Under the pieces are notes generated by a model, which saw only the letters and a program-made list of their open reading frames with translations, did not search any database and was not told where the DNA came from. This document shows positions 56,104 to 64,000 of a stretch of DNA of 64,000 nucleotides, in pieces. This DNA is from CAWGYT01 sp963826795. Its GTDB lineage: Bacteria > Planctomycetota > Planctomycetia > Pirellulales > Pirellulaceae. Both the position numbers and the translations under genes were made by a program. The stretch covers positions 5,379 through 69,378 of the forward strand of contig CAWGYT010000030.1 in assembly GCA_963826795.1 (NCBI GenBank). The letters run 5' to 3'. How positions within the stretch are numbered: position 1 is the first letter of the stretch; each line of letters begins with the position of its first letter.

Positions 56104-58259
56104 TTAGGTGATCCGCAGCGGAAGCGAGCGGCAGCGGACGCCGCGGGCGTGAAAAATTGCATTGGCGATGGCCGGCGCGATGGCAATGATGGGCGTCTCG
56201 CCTGCGCCAACCGAAGGTAGGTCCGGTCGATCGAGCAGCTCAATGTCCAGCTCGGGCATGTCGTGCATCCGCGGGACGCGATATTGTGAAAAGCGGGGAT
56301 TCATGATCTGTCCCTGCTGGAACTCGATCTCCTCAAACAGAGCGCCGCCCAACCCCATCACCAGACAGCCTTCCACCTGGGTGCGCAGGTTCGCCGGATT
56401 CTGAATCGCACCGCACTCGAAAGCCTGGCAGATCCGCAACACACGCACGGCCGAGCCCTCGACTTCGACCTCGACACAGGCGGCGACGTACGAACCTTTC
56501 TCGGTTCCACAGGCAAGCCCGACTCCGCGGTTCGGCGACCGATCGCTCCGACGCGTGGACCATTGAAACTTGCGGGCCGCCGCTTGCAGCACGTCTTTCA
56601 AGCGGCCCGGCTCAAGGTGGCGGAGCCGAAACTCGAGTGGATCCGCGGCGGCAAGTTCGGCCAGCTCGTCCATCGACGACTCGCGCGCGAAGGTGTTCGC
56701 GGTCGAGGCCAGTGCGCGATACGAACCCTGACGAAGGGGCGAGTCGGCGGCGATAAACCGAGTCCGTCGGCTGGGCACTTGATAAGGCGTCTCGAGCGCG
56801 GACTCGCCTGAGTTGTAGTTGACAAAAATCCAGCTGATCAAATCCCCGGAAGCGTTCAGGCCCGCCTGGACCTCGATCCACCCTGCCGGGCGAAAGTACG
56901 CCCAGGTGAACTCTTCCTCACGCGTCCATTGCAAGCGGACCGGGCGGCCCGCCGCCTGAGACAGCCGCGCCGCCTCGATCGCCACCTCGCCGGTATGCTT
57001 GCCGCCGAACCCACCGCCCGTATCCGGGACGATCACGCGCACCTGGTCGTCGGCAAGGCGGAACGCCTGCTGGAGTTCTTGTTGGACGCGCGGGTTGCTG
57101 CGTCCCCGTCCAAACCGTCAGCCTGCCTTGGTCCCATTCGGCCACCGCCGCTCGAGTCTCCATGGGCGCGTGTTGGATGTACGCAACGGAATAGTCTGCC
57201 GAAAGCCTCCGCACCGCGTCGGCCAGGGCTGCTTCCGGATCGCCCGACGTTCGATTGCCGCGCCGATCGTCGTCGTTGTCACGTGCGGTCTGCTTCAGAT
57301 GTTCGAACAGCTGCCGACTCGAAGGGTGACTGGGTCGATCCCACTGGGCCGATTCAGCCAACGCGTCAAGGGCCTTGGCTGCTTGCCACGAAGTCGGCGC
57401 GGCACAGCCGACGAAGTTGCCGTCCTTCACGACGATCACTCCGTCCATCGCCTCAGCCGGACCCAGTTCCAGCGACTTGAGCGTGGCACCGTATGAGATG
57501 GGTCGAAGCACTTTGCCGTAGAGCATGTTGGGCCGGGTGATGTCGGACGGGAACCGGGCGGCTCCAGTTACGATCTCGCGGGCGCCGACCTTGGGAACGG
57601 GTGTCCCCAGCACGCGCCAGCGATCGACCGGCGTGATCGTCACGCCGTCGGGCGTAGGGAAAGACTCCAGCTTGGCGCAGTGGATTGCTCTGCCCGTCAA
57701 CTGCCAACTCGGCGAGCGTGACCTGTTTCCCTTCGCGCGTTCGAAATACGTCCTCTTCCTGGGTAACTTCCGCGCGATCGACGCCCAAGTGCTCGGCGGC
57801 AAAGCTGACAAACGCCTCGCGTGCCGCGGCCGCCGCGCTGCGCATGCGCGGGACGGTGGAGGGCGTGGTTCGACTGCCGGCGGTGCCGCCGTCGTCGGGG
57901 CAGGATTGCGTGTCGGCCATCACCAGGCGTATTTGGCTGAGCGGCAGCCGCAGCTCTTCCGCGGCCGCCTGCGTAATTTGCGTCCTCGCTCCCTGACCGA
58001 CTTCGACCTTGCTGGTGAACACGGTCACCACCCCGTCGATGCCCACGTGAAATCGTGCCGAAAGCGGTTCATCTCGCCGCGCGTTTCGTCCGCCACGACG
58101 TTGGGCGCTCGAGCCGCGCGCGGAGACCGCGACGATCAAGCCTGCGCCCAGCGTCTGAACAAACGCTCGCCGATTCGGCTCGAACTGAATCGGTCGGATT
58201 TCGCGCAGCTCGTAACGCTCTACCTCGGACAGCGGACCATCGAAAGGATTCAGGGCCAT
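56104..58259 (-). pseudogene. Molybdopterin-binding large subunit of a xanthine dehydrogenase/isoquinoline oxidoreductase-type enzyme, two frameshifts
   Basis: Starts at ATG 58259 with GGGAG upstream. Three frames together make one IorB-like protein of about 715 residues. First part: TAT-like lead NRRAFVQTLGAGLIVAVSA, FHVGIDGVVTVFTSKVEVGQGARTQITQAAAEELRLPLSQIRLVMADT. Frame changes near 57665-57710. Second part: WRVLGTPVPKVGAREIVTGAARF, HAPMETRAAVAEWDQGRLTVWTGTQQP. One extra base near 57085-57095 (GACGCGCGGG). Third part: VIVPDTGGGFGGKHTGEVAIEAARLSQ (molybdopterin contact), FRLRHLEPGRL, and the C-terminal PSVGAGETPIIAIAPAIANAI with the catalytic Glu. If read through it oxidises aldehydes or N-heterocycles in the periplasm with the 2Fe-2S partner encoded just upstream. 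Confidence 0.85.
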
Positions 58260-58297
58260 CAGAGGGCTCCCAGAAGTCGTGTGAGTTGAGCTGTCGG

Positions 58298-58762
58298 TCA
58301 AACGCGACGGACGGCTTGTTCAACGGCGGCCAGAATGTTCCGATAGTTGGCACACCGACAGATGTGCTCGCTCATGGCCGCCACGATCGCCTCACGCGAG
58401 GTGCCCGGGTTGTCGCGGGCCAGCGCAACTGCGGTCATGATGTGGCCGGGAATACAATAGCCGCACTGCATCGCCTGATGGTCGAGAAACGCCTGCTGCA
58501 CTTCGTGGAGCCGATCGGATGAACTCAGGCCCTCGATCGTTTCAATGGTCTGACCTTCCGCGTCGACGATCGAGGTGATGCAGGAACGTCTCGGTACGCC
58601 ACCTATGAGCACCGTGCAGGCGCCGCACTGGCCTTCGCCGCAACCATATTTGGCGCCAGTCAGCTGGAAGTCTTCGCGGAGCACTTCCAGAAGCGGACGA
58701 TCCCCGTCGGTGATCGTCGAGCGGTCCGCTCCGTTGACCTTCAGCAAAAACTCGCGGGGCAC
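58298..58762 (-). CDS. (2Fe-2S)-binding small subunit of the molybdenum hydroxylase
   Basis: 154 residues from a GTG at 58762 with GGGAGGA upstream; the frame upstream of this is noncoding. Plant-type ferredoxin cluster motif CGEGQCGAC (about 40-48) plus the downstream Cys, then the four-helix second cluster CGYCIPGHIM and HICRCANY. Length and motifs fit IorA/CoxS/YagT small subunits, which carry electrons from the molybdenum site. The gene ends 38 bp before the large-subunit start, one operon. A 29-bp perfect inverted repeat lies between this operon and the divergent AsmA-like gene. Confidence 0.95.
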   Translation of the reverse strand: MPREFLLKVNGADRSTITDGDRPLLEVLREDFQLTGAKYGCGEGQCGACTVLIGGVPRRSCITSIVDAEGQTIETIEGLSSSDRLHEVQQAFLDHQAMQCGYCIPGHIMTAVALARDNPGTSREAIVAAMSEHICRCANYRNILAAVEQAVRRV

Positions 58763-58899
58763 AAGACGGTCCTCCCGAATCGGCGGGGATGTCGATGACG
58801 CTGGAAATGACTGCCGCAGTCTGGATCGTAACGGTCCAGCGGAGGTCCAAGCAAGTCGGTTGTTCGTCCAAACCCGTTTCGGTTGGAAAAAGGGGTCAG

Positions 58900-58984
58900 C
58901 GTTGGGAAAAGGGGTCAGGTCCCAAAAGTGCGAAGCACCCGTAGGGCCGTTCCGGCTTTTGGGACCTGACCCCTTTTCCCAACG
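58900..58984. repeat. 29-bp perfect inverted repeat with GGGGTCAGGTCCC core
   Basis: The arms 58900-58928 and 58956-58984 are exact reverse complements over 29 bp with a 27-nt loop. The core GGGAAAAGGGGTCAGGTCCC recurs as a partial copy directly before it (58884-58899). It lies between divergent start codons at 58762 (minus) and 59042 (plus), so it is in a promoter region rather than at a transcript end. Confidence 0.95.
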
Positions 58985-59041
58985 CGAGTTGCCTAGTCTC
59001 TGTTGCTCTCGATTCGTCGGCAGGATACGATCCCCGGCAAC

Positions 59042-62000
59042 ATGCCGCCCCGAATTCGAGGTCTCGTGAAAGCTAAAGCCCGTCGACTTCCGCGTTGGCT
59101 GTTCCGCGTCACGCTTCTGGTGGGGCTTGTGGCCGCTGCGGGATGGTGGTGGGCCAACCGCTATGCGCGGCAGCAGATTGTGCTTGAACTGTCGCAAGCA
59201 GCCGGCGCGCCGGTTCAGGTCGATCAGGTCCGCGTGGGTTTCCGCTGGCACGGCGCCTTCGGCGTCCGAGTTCGCGCGGGGGCGGACCCGAACGAGTGGT
59301 TGGCGGTCGAAGCCGTGCACCTCGAGTTGCCGCTCGGCGAAGCGATCGCCGGACGCCGGAAACCCCGCCAAGTCTTGCTGGACAAGGTGGTGGTTCGCCT
59401 TGATTTCGACGATCAAGGGCGGCTCGTGACGCCACTGCCCTCGGGCCCGCAAGGGACGCTTCCCTGCGATCGCATTGACGTCCGAAGCGCCCAGCTCACG
59501 ATCGACCAGGTCGGTCGTCGACCCGTGCACTTGCAAACCGCAGCCCTCCTGGTGCGACAGCAAGCGTCGTCCGTGACGCTATCGTGTCAGCGATTGCAGG
59601 CTCTTGGCGCGGACTGGTCGCTGAACGGGGAATTGGACTCGGCCACGGGAGCCAGTTGGATCGAATTCGCCACGGAGGCTTGCCGCGTGGACACGGCCTC
59701 GCTCGCCGAACTTCCGCTGATTCCCCTGGCGCGAGCCCCGCTTGCAGGATCGGCAACGGTTTCGCTCCAGGCGCGCGTGACGCGGCAGCGGGCACCGGAT
59801 TCGCCCTCCTACGATTTTCGAATTGGATTGCAGCAAGGCGAGCTTCAGCTGCCCGCACCGCTGCCTCCACTGAGCGACGTCGCTGGTACGGTCCGCTGGA
59901 GAAATGAGCGTGCCGAGTTGGCTTTGACCGAGGGCCGCGTGGGCGACGCAAGGCTGGTGCTGCAAAGCAGCCTGGACTGCCGACAATGGCCACTCCGCGG
60001 ACAGGTTCGGGGGGACTTCCGTCAGGTTCCGTTGGAACTTGCGCAGGCCTGGACGGATCTGTCGGACGATTGGCACGGCAAGGCCTCGGGCCATGGCGAA
60101 TTCGAGGTTGAGCTAAGCCCGGCGAGCTTGCAGGTTACAGGCCAGCTTGTCGGCAACGTCCAAGACGCCGTCGCATGGAGTCAGCGCTTGGACCCGATCC
60201 CGTTTGAAGTGGACCTTCGGTTCGACAACTCGCCGACGTCGCAAGATACGCTGGCCGGTGAACTGCGCGCGGACCTGTCCGTGACCGATTTCGATTTGGG
60301 CCGCTTGTTCGAGGGCCCGTTCCCTGGCGACAACGCACAGGACGGCACGCCGCTCGAATTGAGTCGCCGCTGGGCCCGGTGGATCGCCGGGCAGGAACTT
60401 GGCCAAGTTTCTGGCCAAGTTTCTGGCAAGGGCCGCCTGGAAATCCCGTTGGGCGGCAAGGTGGGATGGCGCGACGTGCAGTGCGTCGGTCAGGTCTCCA
60501 GTCGCCAGCTCACTCTGGCCGGCGACGATCTGGGGCCGGCTCGCTGCCGCTTTACCCTTCGTGGCGGTGATTTGATCGTCGACGACGCGGAGCTGAGTTG
60601 GGGTGAGGCGGGGCGAGTTCGAGGTCGGTTGATGGCCGGCTTCGCGCCCGCCCGCGAGATCCAGCTTGAGGCTGAATTTGAGCAGTTGGACGCGGGCCGG
60701 TGGCTGCCGGACTTGCCGCCCGAGCTCGTTCCGCTGGTCGCGCGCCTCTCGGGCCAGGTGAGTACCCTTGCGCCGCTGACCCAGATTCAGGACGTGAAGA
60801 CGTGGTCATCCTGCGGAATGCTGACCCTGTCGGATCAGACGACGGTGCCCTTTGAGTTGGACGCGGGCCAACTGATCGTGCGGGGCGTTGAAACAAGACT
60901 TCAGGGCCAAGCCATTCGGGCCGATGCCCGCGTCGACTTGTCAGATCGACGCCAGTTCCAGCTCGCGGCCGGGCTGCCCGATATCGACCTGGCCACGGCA
61001 CTGGCAGGCCGCAAGCTCGAGCTGGATGTTCCCTTGCGCGGAACGGCCCAGCTTGAGGGGCAAATTCACGGAACTTGGGAACCGCTGCAGTGGAGCGGTT
61101 CTGGCCGGGGAACGGCCGATCTCTTGATCTCGGATCAACTGCCGCCGGCGGCCGCGAAGTTCGCATGGCAACTCGACGCGAAGACACTGACCCTGGCGGA
61201 CGCCGTTGTAACTTGGTCGGAAGGAACAATCCAGTTCCACGGAAATCTGCCGCTGGAGACCGTCGGCAGCGGGCGGATCGAGGGACGCTTTGACGGGATC
61301 CGGATCGGCCCCTTGGCGACCCAGTTTCCCGAGTTGAAGATCGGCGGTAGTGGAACTGCGTCCGGCGCGTTTCAATTGGCGACGCGTGATCGCTCGACGC
61401 TCGCCACGGCGGAGGTGACCTTTCGCGGACCGGCCGTGGCGATGGCAGGCCTGGAACTCGATCAGCTACAGGGCCAAGCTCGCTTTGAAGACCAAGCGTG
61501 GCGTCTCCGCGCTACCGGCCGTGCACTGATGGGCGTGTTGTCGTGGAACGGACAACTTCCGCCACGCGCGACGACAACGGCATTTCCTCCGCTGAGCGGG
61601 AACTTGCGGATCGAGGGAGCCGAACTCGATCGCTTACCAAAACAGTGGACCGAGCGATTTTCGTTGCCGCCGCTTCGTGGTCGGGTGGACGCGGAAATCA
61701 AACTCCAGGCCGTTCAAGACGAGGCCACACCGATTGCAACGGGGCAGATCACCGTTCGCGATTTCGTCGTCGGACGCGATCGGTTCGCAGACGAACTGTC
61801 CGCTCGAGTACGACTGACTTCGTCGAGCCTACGTCTGGACGAGATTCGCGGTCGCGTCGCCGACGGTGAATTGTCGGGTGAAATCCTGGTGCCTCTGTCG
61901 AGCAATCTGGAGCCCGAGTTTAATCTGGATTTGCGCGGCATCTCGCTGCGCCGAGTCGCCACCGGCTCGCCGACCTGGAGGGGCCACCTGGACGGCCGTT

Positions 62001-62815
62001 GCGATCTCAGCGTTCAGGGACGAGCGGGCACGCTTTGGCGAGGGCGTGGACAGCTCCGGCTGGCACAGGGGTACGTGAGCAAGATTCGCGTGAGCCGGCT
62101 GCGGGCCCCATTTCAGTGGACACTGGATCCTCGCGGCGGACGAGTGGCGGGGCGCGTCAATCTACGCCAGATGGAAGTGAGCGACGGCTCGGTCAACGGG
62201 TCGGCCGACTTCGCCTGGGATGGACGGCTGTCGGTCAAAGGCCGGAGCCGTTTCGACTCGATCAATGTGGCCCCCATCGCGCGATCGGTCCCGGATTTTA
62301 GCGATGCACTGGGTGGCAGGCTCTCAGGCGAAGTGACGTTCGCCGGGAAGCAAATCCGATCGATCGACGACATGACCGGATCGTTCCAACTCGTGCTGCA
62401 ACAGTCGCAGGCACTCTTGCTGCCGACTCTGGACGTGCTCACCACCTCGCTTGGACTGACCTCGCCCGCGGGCGCGACGTTTTCCGAAACGAAAGCCCAA
62501 GGCAGGTTGCAGCGCGGGGTGGCGCGGATCGACGAAATGACCATGGTCTCGCCGGACTACCGCCTCTGGTTGGAGGGCGTCGTCCGCACCCAGGGATCGC
62601 TTGATGTCGACGTCACGGCCGATGTCAACGGCCTGACTGCGGTGGGTGTCGTCGCCGGAGTGTTACGACCCATCGACCTGCTCCGCCGGCGCCTCATCTT
62701 CCTCAACGTCGGCGGCCGCATCGACAGTCCGATCGTCCAACCTCGTCTCGACCGCTTCCTCGAGCAGGAGTGCATCCTATTCTTCCTGCCTGTCCTAAGC
62801 GTCCCAGCCAGCTGA
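59042..62815 (+). CDS. Large AsmA/TamB-like envelope protein
   Basis: 1257 residues from ATG 59042. One N-terminal membrane anchor (LFRVTLLVGLVAAAGWWWAN, about 20-40) is followed by a long run of beta-rich repeats typical of AsmA/DUF3971/TamB proteins: VQVDQVRVGFRWHGAFGVRVRAG, VLLDKVVVRLDFDDQGRLVTP, GTVRWRNERAELALTEGRVGDARL, many FxGxLRxxG-like strands, and a C-terminal AsmA_2-like part (LSGEVTFAGKQIRSIDDMTGSFQLVLQQSQALLLPTLD; VAGVLRPIDLLRRRLIFLNVGGRIDSPIVQPRLDRF). Such proteins bridge inner and outer membranes and are thought to move phospholipids. No partner gene is adjacent. The stop codon abuts another GGGTCAG repeat. Confidence 0.85.
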   Translation: MPPRIRGLVKAKARRLPRWLFRVTLLVGLVAAAGWWWANRYARQQIVLELSQAAGAPVQVDQVRVGFRWHGAFGVRVRAGADPNEWLAVEAVHLELPLGEAIAGRRKPRQVLLDKVVVRLDFDDQGRLVTPLPSGPQGTLPCDRIDVRSAQLTIDQVGRRPVHLQTAALLVRQQASSVTLSCQRLQALGADWSLNGELDSATGASWIEFATEACRVDTASLAELPLIPLARAPLAGSATVSLQARVTRQRAPDSPSYDFRIGLQQGELQLPAPLPPLSDVAGTVRWRNERAELALTEGRVGDARLVLQSSLDCRQWPLRGQVRGDFRQVPLELAQAWTDLSDDWHGKASGHGEFEVELSPASLQVTGQLVGNVQDAVAWSQRLDPIPFEVDLRFDNSPTSQDTLAGELRADLSVTDFDLGRLFEGPFPGDNAQDGTPLELSRRWARWIAGQELGQVSGQVSGKGRLEIPLGGKVGWRDVQCVGQVSSRQLTLAGDDLGPARCRFTLRGGDLIVDDAELSWGEAGRVRGRLMAGFAPAREIQLEAEFEQLDAGRWLPDLPPELVPLVARLSGQVSTLAPLTQIQDVKTWSSCGMLTLSDQTTVPFELDAGQLIVRGVETRLQGQAIRADARVDLSDRRQFQLAAGLPDIDLATALAGRKLELDVPLRGTAQLEGQIHGTWEPLQWSGSGRGTADLLISDQLPPAAAKFAWQLDAKTLTLADAVVTWSEGTIQFHGNLPLETVGSGRIEGRFDGIRIGPLATQFPELKIGGSGTASGAFQLATRDRSTLATAEVTFRGPAVAMAGLELDQLQGQARFEDQAWRLRATGRALMGVLSWNGQLPPRATTTAFPPLSGNLRIEGAELDRLPKQWTERFSLPPLRGRVDAEIKLQAVQDEATPIATGQITVRDFVVGRDRFADELSARVRLTSSSLRLDEIRGRVADGELSGEILVPLSSNLEPEFNLDLRGISLRRVATGSPTWRGHLDGRCDLSVQGRAGTLWRGRGQLRLAQGYVSKIRVSRLRAPFQWTLDPRGGRVAGRVNLRQMEVSDGSVNGSADFAWDGRLSVKGRSRFDSINVAPIARSVPDFSDALGGRLSGEVTFAGKQIRSIDDMTGSFQLVLQQSQALLLPTLDVLTTSLGLTSPAGATFSETKAQGRLQRGVARIDEMTMVSPDYRLWLEGVVRTQGSLDVDVTADVNGLTAVGVVAGVLRPIDLLRRRLIFLNVGGRIDSPIVQPRLDRFLEQECILFFLPVLSVPAS

Positions 62816-63387
62816 AAAAAAAGGGTCAGATGTACCGATAACAGTCAAGTGGCGTCAGGCGTGATGACGCCGTTTCTGTGTGGTAAGTTCGCACGCTATT
62901 TAATCCTTGCTATTGGAGTCGGCACAGATTTCGGGATGGGAGCCGGATTGATTTGCCTGAGTTACGGGTTGCCTCTTCTCTGTTCCGGTTGAAGCGTCAA
63001 TTGAAATCGTTTGGCCAGGTCGAGCGCGGCTTCATGGAGTGGTAGTTGGTGGAAGGCAGCCCATAGGTCGAGTGGATTACCGTGTGCGTTGCAATCCGGA
63101 TCCAAACATCGATAGAAAAAAAAAGGGGTCAGGTCTCTTTTTCGAGGCGACTTACGGCAAATGCGCAGAAGGTGATGTGAGGGGCATCGAGTGCTGGGTC
63201 TGGAGCTTTCTTTGATAGACCGTCTGGAGTTTTCGTTCTTTGATAGACCGTCTGGAGTTTTCTGGAGTTTTCGTCGTCTGGAGTTTTCGTCCCGCGGCCG
63301 CACTCGTCGACCCGAGACACCCGGCGAGCCAAACGCAAAGTAGACCGTCTGGATCTTTTGTCTGGATTTTTTTCGATCTTTTTTAAG
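62816..63387. other. Gene-debris and repeat region
   Basis: AAAAAAAGGGTCAGATG follows the AsmA-like stop directly. Then a CHC2 zinc-finger fragment (62962-63112), an AAAAAGGGGTCAGGTC copy (63117-63136) and three AGACCGTCT palindromes with tandem TCTGGAGTTTTCGT units (63190-63360). No complete gene. Confidence 0.75.
62962..63112 (-). pseudogene. C-terminal fragment of a CHC2-type zinc-finger protein
   Basis: About 50 residues: YRCLDPDCNAHGNPLDLWAAFHQLPLHEAALDLAKRFQL, then a short basic tail ending at 62962. This matches the second half of the DnaG-type CHC2 zinc ribbon (yxCxxCxxxGnxldl...lpf.eAa..La.rf). The first half (CPFH) is absent and the frame enters it through the T-run of the GGGGTCAG element, so the gene is truncated there. 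The parent is probably a mobile-element or primase-like protein. Confidence 0.6.
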
Positions 63388-63663
63388 GTGGCTCGATTCG
63401 CCGAGGGCGTAAATGAGCTGGAAGACCTGCGAGCCGGAATGATTCTGGAGGGGGTGATCACAAACGTGACGAAGTTTGGCGCCTTCGTCGACCTGGGCGT
63501 GCACCAGGACGGATTGATCCATATCTCGGAACTTGCTCACAAGTACGTTCAAGCACCCAGCGAAGTCGTCTCGGTCGGGGACGTGGTTCGAGTCAAGGTG
63601 CTGGACGTCGATCTCCAGCGACGCCGGATCGCGGTCTCTCGAAAACAGGCATCCGTGACCTGA
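63388..63663 (+). pseudogene. Stand-alone S1 domain, C-terminal remnant of Tex-like protein
   Basis: 91 residues from a GTG at 63388. FAEGVNELEDLRAGMILEGVITNVTKFGAFVDLGVHQDGLIHISELAHKYV...VGDVVRVKVLDVDLQRRRIAVSRK is nearly the consensus of the C-terminal S1 RNA-binding domain and its linker in the transcription accessory protein Tex (about 750-800 residues). None of the Tex N-terminal YqgF, HhH or helical parts is upstream; the preceding bases are repeat DNA. It is most likely a truncated tex, though an AAGG just ahead of the GTG could allow expression of a small S1 protein. Confidence 0.7.
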
Positions 63664-63689
63664 TGTTGGCGCGGGCGGACGAGGAGCGC

Positions 63690-63746
63690 GCGTGCCCCCT
63701 CATCCGGCCTTCGGCCACCTTCTCCCGCGCGGGGGAGAAGGGACAT
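63690..63746 (-). repeat. Copy of the dispersed GGATGAGGGGG element
   Basis: CCCCCTCATCCGGCCTTCGGCC followed by ACCTTCTCCCGCG and GGGGGAGAAGGGAC, the reverse complement of the 41.7-42.4 kb unit, about 30 bp after the S1 fragment. Confidence 0.9.
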
Positions 63747-63831
63747 GCGGCGAGTTAGCCCAAGTTACGGAGTTACGGGCCAAATCGTCCATCAGATAAG
63801 GACTTACGTCGATTATTGGCCAAAGTCTTCA

Positions 63832-64000
63832 CTACATTTGGGGTGGCAAGAGTTGGGATCCTAGCCGTTTGGGGAGGGTAATTCCGAGCCTGTGGAGGAG
63901 GAGTTTCTGTTCGGAGTCCGGCTCGGTCACGCAGCGCAGTCGGACGGTTTGACGGCCATCGTTTTCCATACAGATCGGTAGCACGACATCCCCTGACTTG
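63832..64000 (-). CDS. C-terminus of an IS-type transposase (partial, continues past window)
   Basis: The minus frame reads SGDVVLPICMENDGRQTVRLRCVTEPDSEQKLLLHRLGITLPKRLG and stops at 63832. The segment TVRLRCVTEPD...LLxRLGxxLPKRL matches my memory of the C-terminal end of IS4-group (IS1634-like) DDE transposases. The catalytic residues lie outside the window and the end of the IS is not identifiable, so the family call is tentative. Confidence 0.5.
   Translation of the reverse strand, partial: KSGDVVLPICMENDGRQTVRLRCVTEPDSEQKLLLHRLGITLPKRLGSQLLPPQM

Noticed and set aside
12014..58259. Programmed ribosomal frameshifting at the broken genes
   Set aside because: No slippery heptamer with a downstream structure is seen at the breaks, and unrelated families are affected, so indels are simpler.
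59003..59041. Alternative upstream start of the AsmA-like gene
   Set aside because: The extra 13 residues precede the basic region without a better ribosome-binding site; ATG 59042 leads straight into the anchor sequence.
1..64000. tRNA, rRNA or replication origin
   Set aside because: I looked through the gaps for cloverleaf ends, TTCRANNY, rRNA core sequences and DnaA-box clusters and recognised none.

Overview
This window almost certainly comes from a planctomycete of the Pirellulales/Rhodopirellula type. The evidence is the dense set of families typical of that phylum: CXXCH cytochrome/DUF1549/DUF1553 proteins paired with DUF1501, DUF1592-type proteins paired with DUF1552, TAT-exported Gfo/Idh/MocA oxidoreductases, an arylsulfatase, proteins with an LE-x-LE-x-R-x-LL surface signal and C-terminal dockerin/EF-hand repeats, a PEP-CTERM protein, an ECF sigma factor next to a Ser/Thr kinase with TPRs, and large secreted proteins of unknown function. 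The DNA is GC-rich and intergenic repeats are abundant.

Layout. 0-9.7 kb: a frameshifted cytochrome/DUF1549 gene, a secreted lactonase, a MarR-SDR pair, then a minus-strand run (cupin, methyltransferase, HAD remnant, arylsulfatase, STAS protein, flotillin-like FloA). 9.7-12 kb: a hairpin-rich leader or ncRNA with a strong intrinsic terminator, then a REP-type transposase with two Y1-like halves between two arrays of palindromic repeats. 12-18.8 kb: frameshifted HEAT-repeat gene, Gfo/Idh/MocA, a three-module secreted protein, phosphofructokinase. 19-27 kb: two planctomycete cytochrome gene pairs facing each other. 27-34.6 kb: an unknown conserved protein, a frameshifted Gfo/Idh gene, a frameshifted PQQ-propeller gene, a pRiA4b/TfoX_C pair, a CIA30 protein. 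34.9-39.4 kb: nucleoside hydrolase, ribokinase, RbsB and RbsC without RbsA. 39.5-54.5 kb: an exoprotein block (LamG/dockerin/PEP-CTERM, SdrD-B/dockerin, matrixin/dockerin) with an ECF sigma-kinase pair, CsaA and an acidic lipoprotein. 54.5-56.1 kb: noncoding DNA packed with a 9-bp palindrome and duplicated in 445-bp units. 56.1-62.8 kb: a two-subunit molybdenum hydroxylase (large subunit frameshifted) and a divergent AsmA/TamB-like protein. 62.8-64 kb: gene debris (CHC2 zinc-finger fragment, Tex S1 fragment), repeats and the end of a transposase.

Two themes cut across the window. First, at least five dispersed repeat families fill the intergenic space, several with hairpin structure and covarying arms. 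Second, six genes are each interrupted by one or two single-nucleotide frameshifts (eight in total) although both sides are well conserved. That many fresh lesions points more to indel errors in the sequence than to biology, except for the HAD remnant, whose large clean internal deletion looks real.
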